From assembly GCA_022925895.1 (NCBI GenBank), contig JAKSYS010000188.1, forward strand, positions 28,725-92,724: a stretch of DNA of 64,000 bases. The letters run 5' to 3'. The translations under genes and the position numbers were made by a program. Under the pieces are notes generated by a model. It was given only the letters and a program-made list of their open reading frames with translations. It searched no databases and was not told the DNA's origin. This document shows positions 31,505 to 42,879 of the stretch, piece after piece (the first letter of the stretch is position 1; each line of letters starts with the position of its first letter). The DNA is from Fragilaria crotonensis (Eukaryota; Bacillariophyta; Fragilariophyceae; Fragilariales; Fragilariaceae).

Positions 31505-32702
31505 GGCCCACCCTTACGGTAGTGAAAAGTTGAGATTAAAAACTGACCCCCCAACTTTTTTTTTCGTGTTGACCGGCCTTATGGGTGAAAAGTTGCATGA
31601 AAAACTGTTGGTCCGATTCAACTTTTCATCGAAAAGTTGCTTGTAAATTGGGGCCCAACTTTTAACAGCAACTTTTCGATGAAAAGTTGAGATCTTCGAG
31701 TCGATTGAATCATCGCTGCGTGAAACGAGATCTTGTCGCCAAGTGTCAAGTTGTCACACCATTCGAGTAAACGTATGTAGGTGTCATGTCAAGCGTTGTC
31801 GTTGTCTACGACGACAACGGCGACACTTAACCTCGCGACGGCGACGGCGACGACGACGACACTAGTGACGGCAACACTAGACATCTTCGATGACAACGAC
31901 GACACTAGCGACAACGAAGTCGACGGCGACTAGAGATGCGACACTTGATGTCGTCGGCGACGACAACACTAGCGACCATGACGACGACGGTGTCACTATA
32001 ATTCGCGACGATGACGACAAGCGACGACAACGGCGACTAGAGACGACGACGGCGACGAGAGGCGCTAGCAACGACAACGAGCGATCTTAGCGATGACGAA
32101 GACGACTGCGACTAGAGTAGCAGCCATGACAGCGACGACTACAATACTACCGGTACTCCTTGCAACGACGAAGACGACGGCGACACTTGGCGTTGTCGAC
32201 GACAACGACGCTAGCGACGACGGCGACATTAGACGTCGTCAACGACGACGACGCAAGCGACACTAGACGCTAACGACGACAAGACGACGGCAACACTAAT
32301 GACACTAGACCTCGCGACGACGACAACACCAGCGACAACGGCGACACTAGACGGTAGCAACGACGACGATGCTAGCAACCATGATGGCGACACTCCTGAA
32401 AAATTAAATGCTACTTGTGTATTGTTTTCCACTACAGTACCTTGTTGTAATCACTCGCCTTCAACGATGATGTTGGCAGTATCGCTATGGTCACCAGCAA
32501 TGACGGCTTGTAGTGGAATTGCCTCTAATAATAGTACTGGAGTTCGTAGTATGGAATAAAATGCGACAGTAAGGACAAAAAATACCCGGAAAACACAACT
32601 TTTTCTGCGTTCACGATAAGGCCGGGGAAGCAGTATATTCTAAAAAAAAAGTTTGGGGGGTCAGTTTTTCATCTCAACTTTTCACTACCGTAAGGGTGGG
32701 CC
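31505..32702. mobile_element. Harbinger-type MITE with TTA target duplication and GAC-rich minisatellite
   Basis: Inverted repeats of about 58 bp lie at 31505-31562 and 32645-32702, beginning GGCCCACCCTTACGG and containing AAAAGTTGAGAT and ACTGACCCCCC. TTA flanks both sides (31502-31504 and 32703-32705), the classic PIF/Harbinger target duplication. Inside are palindromes of CAACTTTTC (31618-31692) and a 600-bp minisatellite of GACGACGGCGACACTAG-like units. No transposase is encoded, so it is non-autonomous. Confidence 0.85.
31790..32395. repeat. GAC/ACTAG-rich minisatellite inside the MITE
   Basis: The sequence is built from irregular copies of short units such as GACGACGGCGACACTAG(A) and GCGACGACAAC. 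Frames on either strand give only Asp/Thr or Ser/Val repeats. It explains the long low-complexity frames here, which are not genes. Confidence 0.7.
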
Positions 32703-32705
32703 TTA

Positions 32706-33810
32706 CCAGGGAGGTGGGGTAAACCGTGCTATTGCATGCACACGCGTGCATTTATGTGAAAAACATGTATGAAAATAATTCTCCCCGCTTTTAAAAGCCT
32801 CTCTCGATTTACGCTGGAACCTCTACTACCGGTAGTCTAGTAGAGAGAATATTTCTGGAGGATTTGCACTATACATACTCGTCCTTCTAATTTCGAATTC
32901 CAAAAAAATCCTCTTCCTGGGTTCGGTTTGGGGTGTGCGCGGTGTTGCGGACGTCGTCGTACTGTACAACGCAGTACTGTACTACTGATACATACGACTA
33001 TACTTGACATTTATTTTGTACGAAAGCTCAACTCTAGTATCGTACAACATGCTACCGCTAACGCATACTCGAGTAGTTGGACTTGTACTGGAGTACTACT
33101 CCATTCACGTTGCTACGGTACAAGTATGTAGTACTGGTGTACTGTAATCCTCGAGAACGTGGAAGGTCCAGTATCCGAGTACAACCCTGGTTGTACTCTA
33201 ACGAGTCCTTGTACTGGTACTATTGTGCGTTGGGTGGTGAATAAAAGGCGGGTACCAGGTACTTGTACTCCTACTGTACAAGTTACAAGTCCTCCAGTAC
33301 CTGGTACAAGTACCAGGCCGTGGATCAAAATGCTGCTTCACGTCGTACAACACTCTGTGGATTGTGGATGTGCATCGAATCTTTGTACAATACTACCTGT
33401 ACTTGTACGAGTGTATGTCATACTTGAATTGTACCGACAAAGAGGGTCACATGACACGTGACGAGTTAAAGCAGTTGACGTGTGTCTGACGATTCCACAG
33501 TAAAATGAAAGTTAGACTTTTCCATCTTGTCTTCGGATCTCTATCCCGGCACCAAGTACTACTACCTAGTAGTGGATTGAGATCGTTGGCTGCTTTGATC
33601 TTCTCTGTTCTTTGTGTTTTGAGTTTTGACGTAGCCAGTAGTAGTACATACTCAAAGTACGGGCATACTTTTGGGAGGCAACGTTCTTTATCTCAAAATG
33701 AGTGTTTTTATTCAGTTGCTCAATCATGACAATATGTGTAAGTAAATGCAGAGTCAAGGATTGTCCATTGGCTACATATGGATGTGTACCTAACGATAAT
33801 TCTAATTTAA
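32706..33810. other. GTAC-rich intergenic sequence
   Basis: No gene is recognised. 32960-33440 is densely packed with GTAC-containing words (AGTACT, GGTACC, TGTACAAG). A 74-codon frame at 33505-33729 (+) starts with a hydrophobic stretch that looks like a signal peptide, but it lacks any support. Confidence 0.4.
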
Positions 33811-33825
33811 ATGAATGTATACATG

Positions 33826-33998
33826 CGAGGAGCATGTATTAGAATTCTCGAGCATGCAATGGAATGCTCGAGAATGCAATCGCATTCTCGAGCATGCTAT
33901 GGAATGCATTCGAGCCGGCCAGACGTCGTTCACTATGAAACTATAACTACTAAATACGTTTTGATAAAAAAATCGCATTCTATGGCATGCTCGAGACA
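33826..33998. repeat. Palindromic CTCGAG/GCATGC cluster
   Basis: Units of 20 bp follow each other at 33844-33913, each a near-palindrome centred on CTCGAG and alternating orientation (ATTCTCGAGCATGCAATGGA, then ATGCTCGAGAATGCAATCGC, then the first again). A further copy lies near 33977-33998 after a 60-bp gap. The region could form cruciforms. No mobile element borders were found. Confidence 0.6.
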
Positions 33999-35286
33999 AT
34001 TCGAATGCACTGAAATTTTATACCAGTGCCAATCCTTGTAAACATACATATGCATATATAAAGTATAAAGATGCTACCAGGTACAAATATATCCTGATGG
34101 TCATCAATGAGAATGAACTGATACCAATGGACGACGTCATCAGAATATCATATATCAAGCTATGAATAAGAGTATAAAAGCAACCCATCTGATTGATGAA
34201 CCGCACAGTCGGCATTTCGCATTCCACAGCACGCAAGACGGGAGGGAATCGTCAGACGCACGCTGTAACTTGTCCCATGTCCCGTGTCCCGTGACCCTTT
34301 TCATGTGTACTCTATCGGTAGTAAGGTACAAGTACTTGTACCAGTACTCGTAGAACGAGATGTTCATTTTCACAGCGTGTACTCGTACACTCCGATAGAG
34401 GCACTTGTTCTTTGTACTGCCTGGCACCATGGTTCTGGAGTTCGACTACTGTAGTACTGTAGTACTTGTACTGGATTACCCTTATTGACCATCCACCGTA
34501 CTACAGTACCAGGTACTACCGGTAGTATTGTACTGGTACCAGGAACTCGTTTACTCGTACGTACTACAGCCTACACAGTACAACCCATGATTGTACTACT
34601 ACATCGTACAAGTACTGCATACCTACTGGAGCTCCAGCCACGTTCTCCAGTACAAGTAGTCGGAGTACTCCAGTACCCCGAGGACTCCAGTATTTGTACT
34701 TAAGTATTAAAGAAACGCGAGACTCGAAAGGAGTGCAAGTGCTGCAGTAGCAACTTTGTAATTTTTCCCTTGCTAGCTACCGTAGACTACTGGTAATCTT
34801 AGCAGGTGCGTATTGCTGCCTGCTCACAGAATGCGGTGGCTTAAAGTACTATGCCTGTAGTGCTATCGTCAACAGCCAAGGTCAATTATGGAGTAGTAGT
34901 AGCACAACGCTGTACAGTACGACGTGGTCCGCAGTACGCAGAACCCGCAACACCGCAAATTACGAGAGTGACCAGTGACCAGTGACCACAGTTCAGTCGT
35001 ACGGAATATTCTACTACTAGCTAGTAGAGTACTGGAGTACAGGTCGAGCATAAATCAAAAAGCTTTTGAAAGTGGTGAATTTTTTAGATGTTCTTCATAT
35101 GAACGCACATGTTCATGTGTGAATGCTATGGCACGGCTTACCCCACCTCCCAGTACTAGTTAGACGATACACGAAGCATGCCCTCCCGTTCCCTCTAGAA
35201 TGACCCACAATGACCACTGAACAGTCGTGCCAGCGCCAGCGAATCTGCTACGACACTAGTAGAGGCAACGTTGGTAGATCATGGAT
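33999..35286. other. GTAC-rich intergenic sequence
   Basis: 34310-34700 is again saturated with GTAC words. GTGACCA is repeated in tandem near 34969-34987. No convincing gene is visible. Confidence 0.4.
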
Positions 35287-35293
35287 ACTCGAG

Positions 35294-35874
35294 CAGGGAT
35301 TGGAAAAATAATACTGCAGGACTCGGATTTCAGTATTGAGAGCGTCTGGTAAATATTTGGTATACCCCGTCGTAAATTTGAACGAACGGATAGTTACGCA
35401 ATAATATGAAGTCCAAGTGGTTGGTATAAAATATATTTCCCATTTATTTCGAGCGTGGGTAAATGACCGGTATCTTTCATTCCAGTCTGGTAGGTATCGG
35501 TACTACTGCAACATACTGTAGGGTGCATTACAGTACTGTAACGTCTAACGGAACTGGCTTTTACTTAGATATTTGCTGCTAAAATTAAGAATGTACCATC
35601 ATATGTGTTTAAAAATGCATTGCTGAATGTACATATATACGTCGGAATGTCTTAATACCGCCTTTCGAGATACCAACGCCCTTCTTTGGTAAATAATAAC
35701 CAAGGGGTACGGGTTACTGGTTGGTATACTCGAAAGCACCCTGGTAGGTAGAACCAGTACCGATATGAATTCAGTTATCGGATACCAGGCCGTGGGAAAA
35801 TCTCAGTTTTGGTGGGGGTATATACCATCGGTATTTGGTATCCGGTACCAGTAATAACTATTTTCCAATCCCTG
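35294..35874. mobile_element. hAT-like MITE
   Basis: CAGGGATTGGAAAA at 35294 is inverted at the right end (TTTTCCAATCCCTG ending at 35874). Flanks are ACTCGAG (35287-35293) and ACTCCGAG (35875-35882), an 8-bp target duplication with one base lost on the left. The interior has several GGTAT/ATACC words and no coding frame. Ends and duplication length fit hAT elements. It has no close similarity to the element at 575-3890. Confidence 0.7.
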
Positions 35875-36294
35875 ACTCCGAGTACAAGTATATGCGATGA
35901 CGTGCTTATGACAAGACCCAAAAACCCTCACCTTAACAGAGTAGACTCTCGCATCCAGCTCACGAGTCACGACTCTCGCAACTCACAACTCACAACGGGA
36001 GTCCCAACTCCAAACTCACAACTGGTACTCCAGTACAGGTGTTCGTAGTAGTACTGTACTCCTACTTAGTACAGTGCCAGAAAACCATTTGTTCCAGCTC
36101 ACGAAAACATCATACCACTTATCTACGGAGAAGAGCACAGTGTCAAAAACTGATTGGATTCCCAAAAGCAAATGCAGAATCACATACCGGTGAAAGCTGC
36201 TGTCGTGTTTCGGATCATTGATGCAATTGCCGGAGCGATCGCCACACAAAGGCGAAAAGGTTCAGCATCATCTGCATTAACTGAACATCTGGCA

Positions 36295-37194
36295 ATGAGA
36301 CTAGCATTGTCATTATTTGCTCTGGCGACATGCGCCGCAGTTGCGAGTGCTTACACGCAACCTTCCAGCGTGCGAAGTGTGCCTGCGAATGCAGTGGCAA
36401 CTATGTCCTTCACCAGCAATAAGAAAGGTAAACTGCTAGTACTGGGAGGGACAGGCTTCCTCGGACAAACGGTCTGCAAAAGGGCTATCCTCGAGGGCTA
36501 TCAAGTTACCAGTTTGTCACGTCGAGGACGCGCGGCTGATGACACAGAGTTGTCGTCTTCGTCTCCGATCGATTATCGCAATGGCGATGCACGAGAGAAG
36601 GAAACCATCTCCAAAATCTTGGATGAGGGTGGATACACGGGAGTGATTCATTGTATAGGATTACTTTTTGATGATGCGTCAGGGCTCGGCCAGTTCAATG
36701 TGTTAGTGTCCGGATCGGGATCTCTCCCAGACACGAACTCCACGTATGACACGATTACGAGGTTGACTGCCTTCAATGCCATTGATGCTTCTGTGGAGTA
36801 TGCAAAGGGCATGACCAAACCTTCCGTTCTGCTTTACTTCTGCCGCGGAAGCTGGCTGGCCGGATATGCCGGGAGGCCTCAAATTGAAAAATACCTTGCT
36901 CCCGAATGGCTGAGACGCTACTTGGTCGCCAAACGTGTGGTCGAAAAGAAATTACTGGACATGGAACCGACACTGCGACCCATTATCGTCCGGCCATCGT
37001 TAATCTATTCTTTGGACCGACCACAGGCCTATCTTCCAGTGGGTGCATTCTTCTTGGGAAACGCTGTTGGTCTTCCTTTTGTCGATAGACCGGTAACGGT
37101 CCAGGCCTTGGCCTGCGCTATGGTACGCGCAATGGATCGTGATAATGTATCCGGCGTTCAGAGGTACACAGATATCGACCAGCTAAATCAATAA
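36295..37194 (+). CDS. Plastid-targeted SDR / NAD(P)-binding epimerase-like protein (COQ11/YLR290C-like)
   Basis: The mature part is an atypical short-chain dehydrogenase: GGTGFLG at residues 51-57 is the Rossmann dinucleotide motif, followed by LSRRGR, a D/N-G-D segment, a CIGLL segment and the YLVAKRVVEK helix holding the YxxxK-like pair. ATG 36295 gives a perfect signal peptide (MRLALSLFALATCAAVASA) with cleavage before Tyr, then a Ser/basic transit region. This is the diatom plastid bipartite leader with the aromatic +1 residue. The frame also has ATG 36172, which would add 41 residues and bury the signal. Relatives act in ubiquinone/prenylquinone metabolism or plastoglobules; the substrate is unknown. 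It is one exon. Confidence 0.8.
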   Translation: MRLALSLFALATCAAVASAYTQPSSVRSVPANAVATMSFTSNKKGKLLVLGGTGFLGQTVCKRAILEGYQVTSLSRRGRAADDTELSSSSPIDYRNGDAREKETISKILDEGGYTGVIHCIGLLFDDASGLGQFNVLVSGSGSLPDTNSTYDTITRLTAFNAIDASVEYAKGMTKPSVLLYFCRGSWLAGYAGRPQIEKYLAPEWLRRYLVAKRVVEKKLLDMEPTLRPIIVRPSLIYSLDRPQAYLPVGAFFLGNAVGLPFVDRPVTVQALACAMVRAMDRDNVSGVQRYTDIDQLNQ

Positions 37195-37268
37195 GAATCA
37201 AGAAGCATGTACATCGTGTTATGCAAAATCCTGTTGAAGTCATCGTGAACTGGCCGTGAAACTTTAAG

Positions 37269-40200
37269 TTATTGGTACAACGTCCGTTGCATCGCGTAGG
37301 TATTCGTTCCACTCTCCACCAGAATACCCTCTCTCGGTCTTGCGACTGTTATGCTCCCCAATCTGTCTTTAATGGTTTCCTCGTGCAAGTGCTTCCGTTC
37401 ACCGTCCATGAGCTCGGCCAGCGCATTTCTGTCTTCAATTGTTCCGAACCGTTTACAACCGGTGTTCTTCGCTGCCTTGCACAAATCTGAGAAGACGACT
37501 CGAAAGGCCGATTCGTCCAAATCATTGACTGAGAGACCGATCGAGACAGCTAATAAACGCTGCCGCATGTTGAGCCTCTTCAGTATCGAATCTCGTGACG
37601 TGACCACTGATGCTAAGACACCCAGTGGCTGGAGCGCAACCAACTTCTGGACGTGTTGATACAGGTCCCACGCAGTTTCAAGCTTGGAAGCGCGTCATGA
37701 AGATCAAGTTCAGTTGAGATGAAGGAGCCACTGGCGTTCGTTCCCAGCGGTGGCAATCGTTTATGATAGTGAGTGACCAAGCCAAATCGATGCTCGTAAT
37801 GAACTCCTTCTTCATTCTCCCAGCGCAACACGTTGGCTGAAGGAATTTCAAAAAGTTGCAAGAGTTTTGCCATCTTGAGCTCAAACAATTGAAAATCAAC
37901 CGCCTCAAGGGCTTCGTTGGCGCAGGCCATGCTTTCCTCCCGTTCATCATAACCCAAATGAACGTATGGACTCGAAAAGGTTTGTCGCAGCTCTTGAAGT
38001 ACCGACAAGAGAACTGGCAGAATATTGCCACTACTTGTGTTAAGTGTCAGCCCTTTACCCTTTCGCTGCTGGGTGTCGAGGGCACTGCATCATTTGTGCC
38101 GCCCTGTACCATCCTCCGGCGATGTGCAACAGTCAGCTCCGGAACAACCAAGATACCCCACGTGGCTGCCTGTTGAACGATTTCAGCAACCGCCTCCATC
38201 GGCCAAGGCTTGTAAGAAGCCTCACTTTGGCCAAAGAACATCGCATGATATTTTTTTATTTGAATGGCAAATCCGTAGTCGTTCATAACGCGCAGCTGCA
38301 CCAATGTAAATCTCAATTCTCCGAGATAGTCCACTATTGCCAAGACGCGCGCCAGCTTGTCCGCGCTGTAGGAGCCACCCTCGACGAGATCGAGAATGAT
38401 GCCAGTGTGTTTAATAGCGTGCAGTTTGATTCGTTGCATAGGGTGACCTTGCGAAAATCGACTTTCTGTGGCAATCATACTAGTGAAAGTCGGGATGACG
38501 TAGGGTTCCACTCCCGTGAAACGATCCCAAAACTGCGAATTCGCCTCCCTCAGATTGATTTCTATCGAGCGGGGAGAAAATACCAAGGAAGGAACAATCT
38601 CTTCGATAGCAAGCCGATCACAAATATTCTTGCGCCAATCACCAGACGTGATTTCCCAGTCAGTTCGGAATGCATCGTAGGAAATCATGGGGCCCTGAGT
38701 TTAACACATATCTCCTCCGGAAAGTCAAGTGACTTGCAAAGGGTTCCATATCGATCGAGGAATTCCTGCTCGTTCTCGTAGTTTTCGTTTGACGATCCAA
38801 TCGCAACCGCGAGTAGGCGCCCGAGTACATTACGAACAACCCAATAGTCAACACCCAACTCAAAAGTCCCAGCAATAATTGCGATAGGCTTGTATTCATG
38901 AACCTCATGCTTTTGGTCTTATTGTAGATTGTCCACGCATCGTCCTCTTGGTTGGTGTCAAAGTACAAGCCTTCGGAGCAAAAGACACGCGGGCGACAGT
39001 AACGTTAGATTCCTGATACCGGCGAGAATACCAAAGTGATCAATCCCCTTGGCTCGCGCGTCAACAGTCTCTTCGCCAATCTCTGCAGTCGTTTCCCAAC
39101 GTACGACCCGTTCATGAGGGATGCCTATTTCAATCAGCATGTTCCCAAGGTCTGCTTCAAATCGATCGTAGTCCGAGATTTCTATACCCAATTCGTCGAA
39201 ACATTCCATTGCCATGTGCAACTCATCTTCCCAAATGAAAGAAAGGAGTGTTGTTGAAAATTTCCTTTACTTCGATCAAAATGTCTTTGAGGATCGGAAG
39301 TAGTTGCGGATGGCTCACATTGAGCGGCAATCCATATCCTTTTCGCAGATGAACCCTGCACGGTACGACTAGCCAGGTATAGCTCCAGCGAACCCACCGG
39401 CGTGGCCAGGGACATTAACTTCGGGCATGATCACGATGCCCTTTGATTTCGCATACTCCACCAGCTCGCGAAGTTCGGTGGGAGTGTACACTTTCCCCGC
39501 CACTTCATTGGCGGGTTGAGCCAGTTCGGATGGCTGTCGAGTCGAATGTTAAATGCTTGATCATCAGTCAGTCTGAAATGCAGGAGGTTGAAGCCTAACA
39601 GCTCCAAATGATCCAGTAAGTGGTAGATCCATTCGACGGGGAAGTAGTGCGCAGCATCCAATAGTACTCCCAAGTATTCAACATCAGATACTAGATCAAC
39701 CTTTTCGCTCCGATTCGAGGGTTGGATTAATGGATCCCGCACCGAAGAATCTCCAAGCTCGATAGGAATATCAGTTTCCAGGTCAATCGTATTCGCGCGT
39801 TCCGGAGGCTGAATTAAGGGATCAATCACAAAGAAATTTTCAGCCTCGGCCTCTGGATCTTCTACGAGAACATCAGATTTCAGATCAATCCCGTCGCTAC
39901 CATCTGAAGGCAGAATTACGGGGTCAAGCATGGAGGCATTTCTATGCTCGGTTTTGTGATCCTCGATACGTTTCGGAATCCGCAAATGCTGATAGGTCGA
40001 TTGTGGTCCCAAATTTAGTGTCGCGTTCAAAATATCCTCCGCATTCTCAATAGTTGTTCTGATGACATCCGGTCGATCTTGCTGCCTATAAATCCGTTCT
40101 GTGACGCGGTTTCCGTCGGCATCAAACGAGACTCGTGTCGACTCAGACGTGCTTTGATGAAACGTATCCAATGCGATCGCCTGAGAATCTGAAGATACGT

Positions 40201-40278
40201 TGCAGTTCGAAACACATGATTGCGAACATGATCGACGTCAGGACAATCAGAGCACTGAAGAACCAGCACTGCATCCAT
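37269..40278 (-). pseudogene. Frameshifted tandem GH20 hexosaminidase-like gene (membrane-anchored)
   Basis: Fragments in all three frames follow one another in the order of the intact-looking relative at 59301-62280. They are an N-terminal membrane anchor (WFFSALIVLTSIMFAIMCF, near 40265), a repeat linker rich in DPLIQP (39710-39930), GH20 module 1 (YLGVLLDAAHYFPVEWI; MPEVNVPGHAGG; HLG then EDELHMAMECFDELG) and GH20 module 2 (VHLGYDEREES near 37960). At least six single-base shifts are needed (near 40180, 39480, 39375, 39230, 38960 and 38050-38690). In contrast to the plus-strand relative, both modules keep an Asp-Glu pair. It may be a pseudogene or a region of poor consensus. Confidence 0.7.
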
Positions 40279-40364
40279 CGCTTCTGTTTGGTTTGAGAAT
40301 TCTCATGGTTGATAAAGTCCTTCTGGGTATCAGCAGCAATAACGCACGTGTAAACTTTCTGCAC

Positions 40365-41240
40365 CGAGAATTAAGGCCACATTGCGTCTATCACAGCAGG
40401 GAAAGTCGTCGTCCCTGGCGATGAGAAGGCAAAACAGTCAACGCCACTTCTCTGATCGCAAACATATAACATATCGTTCGAGGATCTTCGCAGGGGTCGT
40501 TTTCTTGTGTACGTATGCGGTGCAAGTGTCTGGTACCAGGTACTAGCTAGTGTCCCCGGTACAAAGAGCTATGACATGTATGTAGCTATCAAATATGTAC
40601 AAGGTTCGACTTTCTATTTTCTATGATATATTTGAGCTCAAGCGTACGCGAAGCACGAAATGGTCCTCTTCATTCAGGCCGGAACAATGGAAATGCGCCT
40701 TCGCGCGGGAATGAGCGGAACATCGAAGGCAAGTTGACTGCCTTGACCATTGGCCTGTCGACTTGCCAAATGTGGCCAAATTGCATTCGTAAAGGTAGTT
40801 GTACGCCAATGGAAGGCTTGTCAAGATCGCTACATCCAAGGAGACGTTGTGAAACACCTGGCCAAGTCAAGATGGACAGAGTTCCGTTGACAGATTGAGC
40901 TTAACAATGAGTACGAACGTCGAGTTAGTACAACATGCGCCCGCATGACAGGTATATCCAAAAATCGCAAGATGAAGGGTGAAACCATGGGCTAAGAATT
41001 ATTTTCCTTTGACGATCCTATCACTTCCCACGGTTTTCCTTCCACTATTCTCAATACTGTTGGCGTGCGACGCACGATAAAAAGACATCTTCGTCGCTTG
41101 ATATCGACCTATCCATGCGACATGAATTCCATCTGGTAAAGGATGATATGGTTAGCATCGACTGAAGAAGGCAGCATTACAAGATACGTCGCTGCGTAAG
41201 GAAAGACTCCAACATACCTCTGGTAGAGGAGCATTCATCA
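40365..41240. other. Intergenic region
   Basis: A 90-codon frame (40623-40898, +) and its antisense frame are not recognised. No repeat border is visible. Confidence 0.35.
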
Positions 41241-41252
41241 ACTCCTCTGAAT

Positions 41253-41690
41253 CTACCTCGGCGTGATCTGCGCAACGAAGTCACGATGGTACGTGCAAAT
41301 ATGTCCCTTCGTAAGTTGCCCGCACCATCTGCAGTAATAGATTCCATCAGTGCCGTCATGCGGCTTGTTTTGCACCTTCGTCTTCAATGGTCTTTGGATT
41401 AAGTAGCGGCAGGAAACAAATGGACAAACATGACCTTTAGTAAGTTTGTGACACCTGTTGCATTTGTACCACCGCTTCGCGTCTCTTCGCATCCTTCTTG
41501 TTCTCGTCCACTGCAGGTAGTTTACGAGCTGGTTTGCGCTTCCTCCTACCACCGGGAGAGCCATCGGAAACTGCGATGCACAAATCGTTAAATGAGTCCA
41601 GGGCTTGTGAGTAGCTCGCTGAGTTCGATCCGTCACTTACATCGCTCCTCGAAGTCAGAAATACGATCCAGGAGATCAAAACAGGGGACT
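41253..41690 (-). pseudogene. Double zinc-knuckle-like protein, broken or spliced
   Basis: On the minus strand two C-x2-C-x5-KGH-x-C motifs occur, CNRCHKLTKGHVC and CRWCGQLTKGHIC, about 40 residues apart, preceded by a basic stretch (GRRKRKPARK, then KKDAKRR). The basic stretch and the first knuckle lie in different frames, one base out of phase. An upstream intron is plausible: donor CGAT|GTAAGTGACG near 41640, acceptor TGCATCGCAG|TTTCC near 41577, joining FDLLDRISDFEER to FSDGSPGGRR. The CxxC...KGHxC pattern suggests a nucleic-acid-binding protein. The product and integrity are uncertain. Confidence 0.5.
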
Positions 41691-41699
41691 GGCGACAAA

Positions 41700-42147
41700 G
41701 GATGTTAGCCTGGAGTGCTAATGCTCCAGTTTTGCGATTTATGAATCCGTTCCTTTACATTCGAGGCTACCGTGAAGTTAAGATCTTGTTTTTGTCTTCA
41801 ACATCGAGGAGAAAGGCACAAGCACTTGCGTGTTGAAGTTGTCAGTCTTTGCCAAATGAATCGCCTTCCCAAGAAGATTGGGCACTTCTGCGTGGATCTG
41901 CAAACTTAGGCCTTATGCAAATCTTTGCATCACCTAGGCAAGACGGCAAGGCAGGCTGCGCACCTCATATTGCTTTTGAGCCCACAGTCCTCTTTTATTC
42001 CCATAGCCATTAACAATTGCCCTGATATCGACTACATAGCTTTTTCACGCAAGGCAGCCTCACCAACCAGGACTATGAGCAGTTGTCAACAGAGACAAAA
42101 CTTGATATCACTTTCAGCTCGACAAATACGCCGCCATCAACTATCCG
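41700..42147. other. Sequence flanking the copia element
   Basis: No gene is seen. This is the left flank of the copia insertion; no clean 5-bp target duplication is shared with the right flank. Confidence 0.35.
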
Positions 42148-42710
42148 GTGATCAAGGCTGCGTACTAGTTCGTAGAAATCCGGGTTCGGTCAAACGTAGA
42201 GTTATAAATTCTAGTGTTGTTTAACTTATGAGCTTATTTCTAGGTTTCACTTTGAAGGAACCAATTCAATCCAGGTCCGATTGAATCTTGCCGATCTACT
42301 TTCGCGAAGTTAGAGGGTTGTGGGAGTGAACATTCAAAGCATTCATCCCACTGATAAGGGCATTGAAATGTCAGCTCCAACTCCGCCGTCACGAGCGAAT
42401 TGACAGTCGCAACAACTGTTGCAACATGGCCAGACTTAGCCAACATGATGAGGGACACATGTTGGAAATTAGTTGGCACATGAAGGGAAATAGCAGTTGA
42501 ATTGCACTGGGTTAATGTGGACAAATTGGTGTTGTAGAAAAGGAGGTTATGAGGGCGGAAAGCAGTCCGGGACAACTGTAGTTTTCGTACTGGCGATCGC
42601 CGTATACAGTTGGCGTGAAATCTTCGTATCCAAAGCCGGATGGGACTCAGCTGGCGGGGACGAATTTCAACGTCAATAACGGCACAATAACAGCTGTCAG
42701 CTGTTGTACC
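42148..42710 (-). repeat. 3' LTR of the copia element
   Basis: This 563-bp LTR matches the 5' LTR at 49580-50138 with, by eye, one substitution and six length differences of one or two bases. Low substitution means recent insertion. Confidence 0.92.
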
Positions 42711-42879
42711 TGACTCCTCCTCATTCAATGAAACAAGAAATAGATTAGTGATGGTGTGGTGAAAATGTAGGACATGAACAATAAACATATGGGCTTGCAG
42801 GATAAGAGGAACACTCTTAAATCCACCCAACACAAGTGCGGCGGTGCCGCGTGTGTCACCAACAGCAAGCTTTCGAATG

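Noticed and set aside
31877-32090. Asp/Thr-rich and Ser/Val-rich frames
   Set aside because: They are translations of the GAC-rich minisatellite in the MITE.
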